This document shows positions 32,992 to 41,469 of a stretch of 47,471 nt of DNA, one piece after another. Numbering within the stretch: the stretch's first letter is position 1; every line of letters begins with the position of its first letter. The stretch is from a virus, in the IMG/VR virus record IMGVR_UViG_3300017917_001575, positions 1 to 47,471 of that record. One strand, given 5' to 3'. The notes beneath the pieces were generated by a model. That model worked only from the letters and a program-made list of their open reading frames with translations, made no database searches and had not been told where the DNA came from. Position numbers and translations under genes: made by a program.

Positions 32992-33552
32992 ATGAATACA
33001 AATGAAAATGATTTAATGCGTAGATTAGCTACCGCAAAGAAAATAATGAATAAAGTAGATAATGGTGATTATCAAAAAGGTAATATTGATGAAAGTATAT
33101 TATTATCTGACCCTGAAAATTTAGTACAAAATTTACCTAATAATAGTGTACCAAAAAACATAAAAGAAAATATTAATGTTGATAAAATCAATAATTCTAA
33201 ATTACCTGATGTTATTAAACAAGCCATGATTGATAGACCAATTCAACAAATTTCATTAAATGAAACAATTGATATGAAAATTGTTGATGGTGCTAAAAAA
33301 TTAATGGAACGAGAAGGTATGATTTCAAATAAAAAAGAATCACATATCAAATCAAATAATAATTTTAATAATAATGATTTAATTAATGTAATCACACCAA
33401 TTATTGAAAATACTATTAGAAAAGTATTAGATGAAAAATTAAATCAATTATTAACTACCGAAAAAAATACTACATTAAACGAAAATTTAGTATTAAAAGT
33501 TGGTGATTCTATTTTTAGTGGTAAAATTACCAATGTAAAAAAATCAAAATAA
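32992..33552 (+). CDS. Conserved phage protein of unknown function
   Basis: The 186-residue product starts MNTNENDLMRRLATAKKIMNKVDNGDY. Recognisable parts are the motif KLPDVIKQAMIDRPIQQISL in the centre, a helix IVDGAKKLMEREGMI, then a helical LINVITPIIENTIRKVLDEKLNQLL and a final beta hairpin LVLKVGDSIFSGKITNVKK. I recall this layout (low-complexity start, ..P.aI..aM...PI.., C-terminal LKVG..IFxGKIxKVKK) from T4-like marine phages in head-gene neighbourhoods, where it is uncharacterised. It closes the cargo-like run, 24 nt after the WYL-like gene. It lacks an obvious (L/I)-x-E leader. Scaffold or core association is a guess. Confidence 0.45.
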   Translation: MNTNENDLMRRLATAKKIMNKVDNGDYQKGNIDESILLSDPENLVQNLPNNSVPKNIKENINVDKINNSKLPDVIKQAMIDRPIQQISLNETIDMKIVDGAKKLMEREGMISNKKESHIKSNNNFNNNDLINVITPIIENTIRKVLDEKLNQLLTTEKNTTLNENLVLKVGDSIFSGKITNVKKSK

Positions 33553-33604
33553 AATTTATTTTATTATTTTTTTTATTTATACTTTTATTATAAATAAAAA
33601 AAGG

Positions 33605-34831
33605 ATGCCGAAAATTAGAATATTAGCAATATCACCTGATAATTATGGTGTAGGTAAATTTAGAATATTAGACCCATATAAATTTTTAGGTGATAATTAT
33701 TCAAATGAATTTCATGTAGATATAACATATAATACAGAAAATAATGATGATGTATTTAAAAATTATGATGTAGTAGTTTTTCATAGTTTTATCCATCAAT
33801 TACCACATGAAATTAATTTAAAAAGAATCAAATGGTTACAAAATAAAGGAATTAAAGTTGTTATGGATATTGATGACTATTGGTCAGTAGATAACAAACA
33901 TCCTTTATATGCTCAATTTAAAACTCAAAATATAACTGAAAAAAAATTTGAACTTCTTAAAACTGTAGATTATATCACAACTACAACAGAATTTTTTGCT
34001 AATAATATTAGACAAAGAATAAAAAAAGATAATATATTTGTATTTCCAAATTCAATTGATGAAAATGAAAAACAATTTATTAGTAATCCAACAAAATCAG
34101 ATAAAATAAGATTTGGTTGGTTAGGTGGTAGTTCACATAAATATGATATAGAATTAATGAAAGATGGTATAGATTTAACATATCAAAACTTCAAAGATAA
34201 AGTTCAATTTGTATTATGTGGTTATGACACTAGAGGTACTATTACTGAATTTAATAAAAATACTGGTGAAACAAAAACAAGAAATATTAAACCTGAAGAA
34301 ACTGTTTGGTATTATTATGAAAAAATATTTACGAAAAATTTTTCAGTATTAGATGAAGAATATAAGAAATTTTTACATACATTTGTGGAATCAAATTATA
34401 ATGACGAAAATAAACCATATAGAAGAAAATGGACAAAAGAAATAAGTAAATACGGTTTTAATTATAATAATTTTGACGTATCATTAATACCATTAGTAAA
34501 TACTGAATTTAATAACAATAAATCACAATTAAAAGTTATTGAATCAGGATTTCATAAAAAAGGTGTTATAGTAAGTGAAGTTCAACCATATATTGACGAT
34601 TTAGTACCTTTCATTAAAGAAGGTCAAATAAATCCAAAAGGTAATTCATTATTAGTAAATCCAAATAGAAATCATAAAGAATGGGGTAAACATATGAAAA
34701 AATTAATTGAAAATCCAAATATGATTGAAGATATGTCAAATAATTTATATGAAACTGTAAAAAATAAATATTCTTTAAAAACAACAACAGAAAAAAGAAT
34801 TGAATTTTTCAAACATTTAATTAGTAAATAA
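33605..34831 (+). CDS. GT-B glycosyltransferase
   Basis: The 408-residue enzyme has the GT-B two-domain layout. The N-terminal domain begins RILAISPDNYGVGKFRILDP (ligand-binding loop with Gly) and continues with YDVVVFHSFIHQLP, GIKVVMDIDDYWSV and YITTTTEFFANNI. The C-terminal domain has IRFGWLGGSSHKYDIELM, VQFVLCGYDTRG, and SLIPLVNTEFNNNKSQLKVIESGFHKKGVIVSEVQPY, the E-x7-like retaining GT4 motif. Phage glycosyltransferases modify their own DNA, virion glycans, or host surface sugars; substrate cannot be read here. Two more glycosyltransferases lie at 38508 and 39582. The gene has its own 52-nt AT-rich leader with GGATG start. Confidence 0.75.
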   Translation: MPKIRILAISPDNYGVGKFRILDPYKFLGDNYSNEFHVDITYNTENNDDVFKNYDVVVFHSFIHQLPHEINLKRIKWLQNKGIKVVMDIDDYWSVDNKHPLYAQFKTQNITEKKFELLKTVDYITTTTEFFANNIRQRIKKDNIFVFPNSIDENEKQFISNPTKSDKIRFGWLGGSSHKYDIELMKDGIDLTYQNFKDKVQFVLCGYDTRGTITEFNKNTGETKTRNIKPEETVWYYYEKIFTKNFSVLDEEYKKFLHTFVESNYNDENKPYRRKWTKEISKYGFNYNNFDVSLIPLVNTEFNNNKSQLKVIESGFHKKGVIVSEVQPYIDDLVPFIKEGQINPKGNSLLVNPNRNHKEWGKHMKKLIENPNMIEDMSNNLYETVKNKYSLKTTTEKRIEFFKHLISK

Positions 34832-34859
34832 TTTTTTTTTAACTATAAATTTTTATATT

Positions 34860-35090
34860 ATGTATTATTTAGTAACTATTGGTTATGAAACTGACCAAAC
34901 AGACAGAAATGGTAATGTTAGATTACAAAAAATTAAGTATGTTGTTCAAGCACAAAGTGTTGAAGAATTAACAATTATTGTTGGAAAATATCGTTCAGGT
35001 GATATGAGATCCAGTGAAATTGTTTCAATTAATAAAATTGAAATAGATTGCGTTATTGATGAAAAAAATAGTCCTGAATATTACAAATAA
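34860..35090 (+). CDS. Small DUF4494-like protein
   Basis: This 76-residue protein (MYYLVTIGYETDQTDRNGNVRLQKIKYVVQAQSVEELTIIVGKYRSGDMRSSEIVSI...) matches the style of the Bacteroidetes DUF4494 family: a short beta-strand start, then K(I/V)KYLV-A-SV-EA and a later strand. The family occurs in Bacteroidetes chromosomes and their phages, which supports the host guess. Function unknown. It starts 28 nt after the glycosyltransferase stop. Confidence 0.5.
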   Translation: MYYLVTIGYETDQTDRNGNVRLQKIKYVVQAQSVEELTIIVGKYRSGDMRSSEIVSINKIEIDCVIDEKNSPEYYK

Positions 35091-35107
35091 TTTAAATAAT
35101 TAAAGAA

Positions 35108-35356
35108 ATGGAATTTTATAGTAAAGACATTCAAATTTTGAGACAATCTCAAATTAAATTAGTTCTTGAAATGATGACATTACATAATGTTGTACCGACT
35201 GTTTTAGAACTTCAAAAAGCGACTGATATTTTTGTTGAATGTGGATTGAAACCAATGGATAATGACCTAAAACTAAAAGTTAAAAATTTAGATGAATGGT
35301 TAAAAAAGAAAAAAGAAGAAAATAAAAATTTAAATAAAGGATCAAATGAAGAATAA
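35108..35356 (+). CDS. Small conserved helical protein
   Basis: An 82-residue charged protein, largely helical: EFYSKDIQILRQSQIKLVLEMMTLHNVVPTVLELQKATDIFVECGLKPMDNDLKLKVKNLDEWLKKKKEE. The order helix-turn-helix-like (residues 10-50) then PMD.DL+.+(I/V)..+D suggests a small regulatory or DNA-binding protein known to me only as hypothetical in Bacteroidetes phages. Its last 11 nt overlap the dUTPase start, so the two are probably translated together. Function not recognised. Confidence 0.5.
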   Translation: MEFYSKDIQILRQSQIKLVLEMMTLHNVVPTVLELQKATDIFVECGLKPMDNDLKLKVKNLDEWLKKKKEENKNLNKGSNEE

Positions 35357-35765
35357 TCAAAATTTTTTAGAAAATAATGATGATGACGATGAAAAATTAG
35401 ATGATTTAATTGAAAAATTGAAGAACTATGATGAAATGTTATCAAATGAAGGTGATATGGATAATGAAGGTTTTTTTGAAATAGAAAATTTCATTAATAG
35501 TATTTTTGGTGGTGGAAACAATCAATTAAATGTTAATGTAAAAAAACTTTCTGAAAAAGCAATTTTACCACAATATTCGAGAGATGGTGATGCTGGTATG
35601 GATTTAACAGCAACTGATTTCGCTTTTGATGGTGATAATTTAATATCTTATAACACAGGTATAAGTCTTGAAATACCATATGGTTATGTAGGTTTGGTGT
35701 TTCCTAGATCATCAATTAAAAATTATTCACTTTCTCTAAGTAATTCAGTAGGTGTTATTGACTCT
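35346..35765 (+). CDS. dut: dUTPase, exon 1
   Basis: Exon 1 codes for 140 residues: a low-complexity acidic N-terminal extension of about 60 residues, then dUTPase motif 1 (DAGMDL at 82-87), motif 2 (PRSSI at 120-124) and the first half of motif 3 (GVIDS, ending at Ser140). The unspliced frame runs into the intron and stops at 35783 after five foreign codons (KLIYL), which would give an inactive product. Joined to exon 2 the enzyme is 202 residues. It hydrolyses dUTP to dUMP and pyrophosphate, keeping uracil out of DNA and supplying dTMP synthesis. The splice point falls inside an active-site motif, a typical homing target. The stop of the upstream gene overlaps the start by 11 nt. Confidence 0.88.
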
Positions 35766-36681
35766 AAACTAATTTATCTATAAGTTTGACAAATAAAAAT
35801 TTTTTATTTATTATTATGATAAATAAAAAATAAAAAAAATGAAATTTAATTGTGTTATTTGTAATAAAGAATTTACAAGATATGGAAAACAGTCTATAGT
35901 GGCGAAAACATGTAGTTTTGAATGTTTAGGTAAATATAATTCAGGTGAATTAAATACTAAATGTACTCAATGTGGTAAAATGTATCATTTAAAAGAATCA
36001 TCAAAAAAAAGATATAAAAGAACACATGGATACTTTTGTTCAACTAATTGTGTGGCAGAATTTAGAAAAGAACAATATTTAGGTGATAAAAATCCTAATT
36101 TTAGAATTCAAGTTACTGAAGATAATGGTTATAAGTTAGATTATATACCTAAATTTGGTAGAATTAAATTACATCATAAAGTAGTATTTGAATATTTAAA
36201 CATTGATAAGATGCCAAAAAATATGAATGTACATCATAGAGATTGTGATATAAATAATAATTCTATTGAAAATTTAGTAATTTTATCTGATTCAGATCAC
36301 AGATGGTTACATAAACAATTCGGAAATGCTACATTATGGGCATATATGAATAAAAAGATACAATTAGATGAATTATTAAGTTGGTCAAACAATTTAGAAA
36401 AAGCTAGAATACTTTTACCTCTAAGTATTATAGAACAAAAAATAACTGGAGTCTTTAAATCGGGTGAACTCATGGAAAATCCAGAAGTGGACAATCATGA
36501 GCCAAGCTAACTTTTAAATGGAGTTAGAAGGTGCAACGACTAGGTATTGAAACTATTTAATATAGAATATAATATACCCAAGAGCGCCCGACACTTAAAA
36601 TAAGTGATGATATAGTCTGAACTACATATATAACAAAATAAAATGTAGAAGTTGAGATAAAAAGCTCAACGATAACAAATG
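35766..36681 (+). ncRNA. Group I intron in the dUTPase gene
   Basis: A 916-nt intron is inferred from the split enzyme: exon 1 ends in T (TCT, Ser), the intron ends in G (ATG just before GGTTAT), and joining gives DS-GYRGE, an exact dUTPase motif 3. The 3' half holds the group I core: GCAACGACTAGG with P7 5' strand GACTA (36538-36542), and GATATAGTC with P7 3' strand TAGTC (36613-36617). These are standard R and S elements. The reading frame in the loop codes for an HNH endonuclease that begins 73 nt into the intron. P1 pairing was not resolved by eye. Subclass is not assigned. Confidence 0.88.
35839..36510 (+). CDS. HNH homing endonuclease inside the intron
   Basis: The 223-residue protein has N-terminal zinc knuckles, C5-x2-C8 with C25/C29 and C42-x2-C45 with C67/C71, which probably bind DNA. 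The HNH core follows: LHHKVVFEY (His112-His113), MNVHHRDCDINNNSIENLVIL (His132-His133, Asn140) and SDHRWLHK (His154). This matches group I intron HNH enzymes of phages such as those of SPO1 and T4-like viruses. It should cut intronless dut alleles to drive intron homing. The stop lies just before the conserved intron core, so the frame does not overlap P7. All expected catalytic residues appear present, so it may be active. Confidence 0.85.
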   Translation: MKFNCVICNKEFTRYGKQSIVAKTCSFECLGKYNSGELNTKCTQCGKMYHLKESSKKRYKRTHGYFCSTNCVAEFRKEQYLGDKNPNFRIQVTEDNGYKLDYIPKFGRIKLHHKVVFEYLNIDKMPKNMNVHHRDCDINNNSIENLVILSDSDHRWLHKQFGNATLWAYMNKKIQLDELLSWSNNLEKARILLPLSIIEQKITGVFKSGELMENPEVDNHEPS

Positions 36682-36870
36682 GGTTATAGAGGAGAAATTA
36701 AAGTGGTTTTTAATATTTTAAAAAATAAAGAAGAGTTAAAAATTTATAATGTCGGAGATAGAATTTGTCAATTAATTATTTTACCTTATCCTAGTGTAAA
36801 ATTTATTGAAGTTGATGAGTTAAGCGACAGTAACAGAGGTGATGGTGGGTTCGGTTCATCTGGACAATAA
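36682..36870 (+). CDS. dut: dUTPase, exon 2
   Basis: Exon 2 codes for 62 residues that complete the enzyme: GYRGEI (second half of motif 3), NVGDRICQLII (motif 4, GxRIxQ) and RGDGGFGSSG (motif 5, the flexible P-loop-like C-terminal tail that closes on the phosphates). The ATG at 36679 is produced by the intron terminal bases and is probably not a real start. No frameshift or loss is seen, so the spliced enzyme should be active. Confidence 0.88.
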   Translation, partial: GYRGEIKVVFNILKNKEELKIYNVGDRICQLIILPYPSVKFIEVDELSDSNRGDGGFGSSGQ

Positions 36871-36903
36871 TTTACCGATAAAAAATGTAAACAATATTGA
36901 AAG

Positions 36904-37611
36904 TTGATAAAGAAAAATAAATCAATATCGGAAGAAAAAAAAATACCTAATAAACAATTTATTAGAAGTATAATTAAAAAACCTAAAGAAAAATTCTTGA
37001 CTAAGAATCAAGAAGAGTATTGGAAAGTACTTGATGAAAATCAAATAACTATCTGTTTTGGTCCTTCAGGTGTGGGTAAATCATATATTGCAATGAAAAA
37101 AGCAATTGATTTATTACATGATGAAGATAATAAATATGAAAAAATAATTATAGTTAGACCTGCAGTTGAAGCTGAAGAAAAATTAGGTAGTTTACCTGGT
37201 GATTTAGAAGCTAAACTAGATCCTTATATTTATCCATCTTATTATTTATTAAATAAGATAATTGGAAAAGATGCTAGAGAACGATTAAAAGATGAAGGAT
37301 TCATCGAAATTGCTGCTCTTGCTTATATGAGAGGTTGGAATGTTGATAATACTATATTAATTTTTGAAGAAGCACAAAACACAACTCCTTCTCAAATTAA
37401 ATTATTATTAACAAGAATTGGGTTTAACTCTAAGTTCTTTATTTCAGGTGATTTAGAACAATCAGATAAATTTAAAGATAAAACTAAATCAGGTCTTTAT
37501 GATGCCAAAATAAGATTAGGTGATTTAAAAGGTGTTGGTATTTTTGAATTTAATAATGATGATATTGTAAGAAATCCAATTATCGGTGAAATTTTAAAAA
37601 GATACGAATAA
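36904..37611 (+). CDS. phoH: PhoH-like ATPase
   Basis: This 235-residue protein is a PhoH family P-loop ATPase. Walker A is GPSGVGKS at 53-60 and Walker B is ILIFEEAQN at 151-159, with the family strings IIIVRPAVEAEEKLGSLPGDLEAKLDPYI, RGWNVDNT and SGDLEQSD between and after. PhoH is common in marine phages and is thought to act on RNA as an ATPase or helicase; its exact phage role is not settled. The start is TTG: no ATG occurs before Walker A, so an unusual start codon, perhaps lowering expression, is likely. It lies 33 nt after the dUTPase exon 2 stop. Confidence 0.88.
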   Translation: MIKKNKSISEEKKIPNKQFIRSIIKKPKEKFLTKNQEEYWKVLDENQITICFGPSGVGKSYIAMKKAIDLLHDEDNKYEKIIIVRPAVEAEEKLGSLPGDLEAKLDPYIYPSYYLLNKIIGKDARERLKDEGFIEIAALAYMRGWNVDNTILIFEEAQNTTPSQIKLLLTRIGFNSKFFISGDLEQSDKFKDKTKSGLYDAKIRLGDLKGVGIFEFNNDDIVRNPIIGEILKRYE

Positions 37612-37649
37612 ACTTTACTAATAATATTTTTATAATTATATTTTTAATT

Positions 37650-38255
37650 ATGGAAATATTAATAAGTATAGATGGTGTTCTTAGGAACATTATACAAAAA
37701 TTTGACTATCATTATAGAGATTGCTATATTAATTCTGAATTTGAAAATGAAAAAGATTTTGAATACGGAGTTATTGAACCAATCTATAATGATAGTCTTT
37801 TTAATTCATATAAGTTTCAATCAATAGAAGAATTTGAATATTTCTATTATATTGAATATCCCTTAGAAATATTTGGTCACGCAGGACTAAGTTATCCACA
37901 TGTTTTCACTGAATTACATAATTTAATTTTCAATAATAAAGATTTAAAATTCACATTAGTTGGTATTGATGAATTAGGTAAATCTAAACCAGGAACATTA
38001 TTTTTTTTATCAAAAAATGGATTTTTAGGTGATAATATTAAATTTATCAAATATGATGAAATTGATAAATTGTGGGAAAATTATGATTTATGGATAACCG
38101 ATAATAAAACAATTATTGATAAATGTCCTAAAGAAAAAAATGTTATTAAATTTAAAACAAATTATAATAATCATTTTGAATATAAAAATGAAATAAATAA
38201 ACTTTCTGAAATTAATTTACCATGTTTACAATATACGGAAAAAATTACTACATAG
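37650..38255 (+). CDS. HAD-like phosphatase-related protein, possibly degenerate
   Basis: The 201-residue protein starts MEILISIDGVLRN, where HAD hydrolases have DxDGVL; here the position of the nucleophile Asp is Ser (I-S-I-D-G), leaving only the second acid. Later parts fit a HAD cap and core: EFEYFYYIEYPLEIFGHAGLSYPHVF, LKFTLVGIDELGKSKPGTLFFLSKNG (KP-like motif III) and YDLWITDNKTII (D-x-W(I/V)TD-like motif IV). It is similar in layout to phage deoxynucleotidase-like proteins. Loss of the first Asp argues for a binding rather than catalytic role. The last 34 nt overlap the next gene. Confidence 0.5.
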   Translation: MEILISIDGVLRNIIQKFDYHYRDCYINSEFENEKDFEYGVIEPIYNDSLFNSYKFQSIEEFEYFYYIEYPLEIFGHAGLSYPHVFTELHNLIFNNKDLKFTLVGIDELGKSKPGTLFFLSKNGFLGDNIKFIKYDEIDKLWENYDLWITDNKTIIDKCPKEKNVIKFKTNYNNHFEYKNEINKLSEINLPCLQYTEKITT

Positions 38256-38506
38256 ATATTGAATCTATAACTGACTTATGTGCAATACAAAATAATAATG
38301 AAGATGAAAATTTGGATGAATTTACACCAACAACATCTGTTGATATTTTTAAATATGATATAGTAAAAATATGTATTGATAGAATTATGAATCCAACCGA
38401 AAATGATTTAGAAAGTTCTGGTTTATTTAGTGAACCATCATTTACATTGTCATTCAATACATTATTAAAATATAAAATAATAAAAGAAGAAGAAGAAAAA
38501 GATTAA
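38222..38506 (+). CDS. Small conserved phage protein
   Basis: The 94-residue protein MFTIYGKNYYIDIESITDLCAIQ... has an acidic middle (NNNEDENLDEF) and a conserved ending SFTLSFNTLLKYKIIKEEEEK. I recall small proteins of this type (F.I..K.YYIDI.., then V.K.....+, then (I/T)xxFNTLLxYGII) in Bacteroidetes phages, with no function known. It overlaps the HAD-like gene by 34 nt in a different frame and precedes a glycosyltransferase by 1 nt, so the three are probably co-translated. Confidence 0.5.
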   Translation: MFTIYGKNYYIDIESITDLCAIQNNNEDENLDEFTPTTSVDIFKYDIVKICIDRIMNPTENDLESSGLFSEPSFTLSFNTLLKYKIIKEEEEKD

Positions 38507-38507
38507 A

Positions 38508-39566
38508 ATGAATAAAAACGAAAACATATTAAGACTTGAAGAATCTATTGATAGATTAAAAAATAATGAAAGTGTGATATATTTTTTAACATATGATACA
38601 AAAAATAATCCACGTGCTAGTGTTAAATATATCTATGACTTATGTTTAACATTAAAAAATAATGGTATCAATTCAAAAATTTTAGTAGAAGATAAAAACT
38701 ATACTGGTGTAAAAAATTGGTTAGGTGATAAATACGATTCATTAGAAGTCGTGTCGATTAAAGATGATAAAATCGAATTAAGAATTGATGATACAATTGT
38801 TGTACCTGAATATTATTCAAATGTTTTAGAACAAATCAAAAACATTAAATGTGTGAAAATAATGTTAGTACAACAAAAAGATTATATCTTTGAAAATTTA
38901 CCTATTGGTAGTAGATGGTCAGATTTTGGTTTTGATAGAGTTATTACTACTACTAATAGTACCAAAAATTATTTAAAAGAAATTTTCCCTGAATGTCTTT
39001 TTTATACCGTTCCACCTATTATTGATGATATTTTCACACCATCAACAAAACCAATAAAACCTTATGTGGCTATTAGTTGTAGAGATAGAATTTTACATAG
39101 AAGAATTATATCTGAATTTTATTTAAAATACCCACAATTAAGATGGATCACATTTAGAGATATGATTCAATTAAGTTATGATGATTTTGCTGATAATTTA
39201 AAAGAATGTATGGTTTCAGTATGGGTAGATGATGAATCAACTTTTGGAACATTCCCATTAGAATCAATGAAATCAGGTGTACCTGTAATTGGTAAAATAC
39301 CAAAATTAGAACCTGATTGGTTAAATGAAAATGGTATGTGGACATATGATGATTATAAATTAGTTGATATTTTAGGTCAATTTATTTTATCTTGGATTGA
39401 AGGTATTGAACTTTCAGATGATGTTAAATTGAAAATGAAAGAAACTTTATTACCGTATGAAAAACAAATAACAGAAAATAATATTCTATCAATTTTTAAT
39501 TCTTTTATTTCAAAAAGAATTGATACAATAACAACAACAATTGAAACATTAAAAAATGTTGAATAA
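38508..39566 (+). CDS. GT-B-like glycosyltransferase
   Basis: The 352-residue protein has an N-terminal domain with SVIYFLTYDTKNNPRASVKYIYDLCLTLKNNGINSKIL, typical of GT4 enzymes (Gly/Asn loop followed by a helix), and a C-terminal domain with PYVAISCRDR, FADNLKECMVSVWVDDESTFGTFPLESMKSGVPVIGKIP and a later helix. The string FPLESMKSGVPVIG is the GT4 motif E-(x)-M-(x)2-G-x-P-V(I/V), which holds the nucleotide-sugar phosphate. It is directly followed by a GT-A type glycosyltransferase. A two-step sugar addition to DNA, capsid or cell-wall material is an inference. No membrane segment is seen. Confidence 0.65.
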   Translation: MNKNENILRLEESIDRLKNNESVIYFLTYDTKNNPRASVKYIYDLCLTLKNNGINSKILVEDKNYTGVKNWLGDKYDSLEVVSIKDDKIELRIDDTIVVPEYYSNVLEQIKNIKCVKIMLVQQKDYIFENLPIGSRWSDFGFDRVITTTNSTKNYLKEIFPECLFYTVPPIIDDIFTPSTKPIKPYVAISCRDRILHRRIISEFYLKYPQLRWITFRDMIQLSYDDFADNLKECMVSVWVDDESTFGTFPLESMKSGVPVIGKIPKLEPDWLNENGMWTYDDYKLVDILGQFILSWIEGIELSDDVKLKMKETLLPYEKQITENNILSIFNSFISKRIDTITTTIETLKNVE

Positions 39567-39581
39567 AATATAGATAATAAG

Positions 39582-40373
39582 ATGAATAAAAAAATAACAG
39601 TAATATTACCAATACATAAATTTGATGATAATTATAAATCAATGTTAGATAATTCATTAAAAAATATTAATGAATTTCATAATGATATTAAATTATTAAT
39701 CATTTGTCCTGATAATGTTTATAAAACATTATCTAAATACGATTTCGGTCAAAAATTAGAAGTTAATATTGAAAAACATAATTTTACAAATTCTGATTTT
39801 ACAACACAAATTAATTTAGGTATTAATAAATGTGATACCGAATGGTTCTCAATTTTAGAAATTGATGATGAATATACATTAAATTGGTTAAAATCAATGA
39901 ATGAATATATGACAGAATATAATGATGTTGATGTATTTTTACCAATTGTTAAAGACGTGAATCAAGATGGTGTATTTATTAATTATACAAATGAATCAAC
40001 TTGGGCGTATGGATTTTCTGAAAAACAAGGTTATTTAGATAATGAAGTTTTATTAGATTTTCAAAATTATCAAACTAGTGGTGGTCTCTATAAAACTGAA
40101 GTAATTAAAGAAAATGGTTTATTTAAAGATAATATTAAATTAACTTTTACTTATGAATTATTATTGAGATTAACACATAATGGTCATAAAATTATGACAG
40201 TACCAAAAGTAGGTTATATCCATGTTAATTTTAGAGAAGATTCATTATTTTGGAATTATAAAAATGATGAAAAATCATTATTAACTGAAGATGAAGTTAA
40301 ATTTTGGTTAGATACAGCGAAAAAAGAATTCTTCTTTAAAAATAAACGTGATATTATATATGAAAATAAATAA
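39582..40373 (+). CDS. GT-A (family 2-like) glycosyltransferase
   Basis: The 263-residue protein begins KKITVILPIHKFDDNYKSMLDNSLKNI, the usual family 2 nucleotide-sugar binding start, and has DTEWFSILEIDDEYTLNWL with an (I)DDE(Y) in the DxD position, then YQTSGGLYKTEVIKENGLFKDNIKLTFTYELLLRLTHNGHKIMTVPKVGYIH, which corresponds to the acceptor and ED/Y-motif region of GT2. Size is that of a single catalytic domain. Its stop shares one base with the sigma-factor start. Together with the two GT-B genes it makes a set of three glycosyltransferases within 7 kb. Confidence 0.7.
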   Translation: MNKKITVILPIHKFDDNYKSMLDNSLKNINEFHNDIKLLIICPDNVYKTLSKYDFGQKLEVNIEKHNFTNSDFTTQINLGINKCDTEWFSILEIDDEYTLNWLKSMNEYMTEYNDVDVFLPIVKDVNQDGVFINYTNESTWAYGFSEKQGYLDNEVLLDFQNYQTSGGLYKTEVIKENGLFKDNIKLTFTYELLLRLTHNGHKIMTVPKVGYIHVNFREDSLFWNYKNDEKSLLTEDEVKFWLDTAKKEFFFKNKRDIIYENK

Positions 40374-41068
40374 TGCCAAAAAGAAAAACCCAAAAAAATT
40401 ATTTTGGGGAGGAACAAGAAGAAGCGGTAAAAAGATATTTAGAATCTGAATCGGAAATAGAAAAAAATAAGATATTCTTAGAATATTTAAAAGAACCTCT
40501 CGATATAATGGTCGAAAGTATTATTAGACGTTATAAACTTTATAGAAAAGACTTGGAATTTGAAGACTTACATTCAGATACCATGTCTTTTCTGATTACT
40601 AAAATAAATAAATACGATTATACAAAAAACCATAAAGCCTATTCTTATTTTGGAACTATATGTAAGAATTACTTAATGGGTACTATACAAAAAGACGTTA
40701 AAGAAGTTAATCGTAGTATTTCATATGATGATATTTCATCAGATATTGAAAATGATTTTGATTTATCATATACAATTGATGATTATCAAATTGATTATAA
40801 AGACGTTATTACTAAATTAACTAATGAATTAGAAGAATTTATTGAAAAACATAATTTAGATGATAATGAAAAAAAATTAGGTTACGCTTTATTAGATATT
40901 TTCACGAATTTTGAAACAATATTTCAAGTTGGTGATGGTAATAAATTTAATAAAAATTTAATTCTTTTATCTTTAAGAGAAATGACATCTTTATCAACTA
41001 AAGAAATAAGAGTGTCAATTAGAAAATATAAAAGACTTTATAGTGGTATATTAACTAAATTTTTATAA
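40373..41068 (+). CDS. Late-transcription sigma factor, T4 gp55-like
   Basis: The 231-residue protein shows the pattern of phage late sigma factors: NYFGEEQEEAVKRYLES near the start, PLDIMVESIIRRYKLYRKDLEFEDLHSDTMSFLITKINKYDYTKNHKAYSYFGTICKNYLMGTI at residues 42-105. The string KAYSYFGTICKNYL corresponds to sigma region 2 (core binding and -10 recognition), as in T4 gp55, which recognises TATAAATA late promoters with the sliding clamp. The C-terminal half has acidic and helical segments and no region 4, consistent with gp55. The genes after it are baseplate genes. It is expected to direct transcription of the structural genes in this window. Confidence 0.75.
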   Translation: MPKRKTQKNYFGEEQEEAVKRYLESESEIEKNKIFLEYLKEPLDIMVESIIRRYKLYRKDLEFEDLHSDTMSFLITKINKYDYTKNHKAYSYFGTICKNYLMGTIQKDVKEVNRSISYDDISSDIENDFDLSYTIDDYQIDYKDVITKLTNELEEFIEKHNLDDNEKKLGYALLDIFTNFETIFQVGDGNKFNKNLILLSLREMTSLSTKEIRVSIRKYKRLYSGILTKFL

Positions 41069-41085
41069 ATTAAATATTTATAGTT

Positions 41086-41469
41086 ATGAGAAATAAAAAA
41101 AATAATATTACACTGGAAGTTGATTCGGCATTATCTTTAATGCAAGAAATTTACAATGATATTGTAGAACAAAAAAATACGGCTACTTTGATAATGAAAA
41201 AAATGTTAGCTTTTATGAAAGAATCTGAAGATATGAGTATTATCGGTCCTGTCATAAAAGAACAACAAAAATTATTAAATGAATGTACTGAAAAAAAAAT
41301 ATCATTAGTAAAATTACAAAGTACATTATTGAAACAATCCGCTACATTAGATAAAAATAATGGTGGTGGAATGGGTAAATTAACATTAACAGATGAAGAC
41401 CGTGAAATTTTGGAAAAATTGGTTAATGATAATAATATTGATAATGATGATAATAATTATAAACAATAA
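41086..41469 (+). CDS. Helical protein of unknown function next to sigma factor and baseplate genes
   Basis: The 127-residue product is predicted almost all helix (ALSLMQEIYNDIVEQKNTATLIMKKMLAFMKES, then a long coiled-coil-like stretch to residue 90, then GGGMGKLTLTDEDREILEKLVND). The layout of a coiled-coil plus short acidic tail would fit an accessory protein such as a sigma co-activator (the T4 gp33 role) or a baseplate chaperone; I do not recognise it. Its stop overlaps the start of the large structural gene by 1 nt. A TATTTATA octamer lies only 3 nt before the ATG, too close to serve this start as promoter. Confidence 0.45.
   Translation: MRNKKNNITLEVDSALSLMQEIYNDIVEQKNTATLIMKKMLAFMKESEDMSIIGPVIKEQQKLLNECTEKKISLVKLQSTLLKQSATLDKNNGGGMGKLTLTDEDREILEKLVNDNNIDNDDNNYKQ

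Noticed and set aside
36679-36870. Independent small gene starting at the ATG before dUTPase exon 2
   Set aside because: It holds exactly dUTPase motifs 3b-5 and the ATG is made by the last bases of the group I intron; a spliced exon explains it better.
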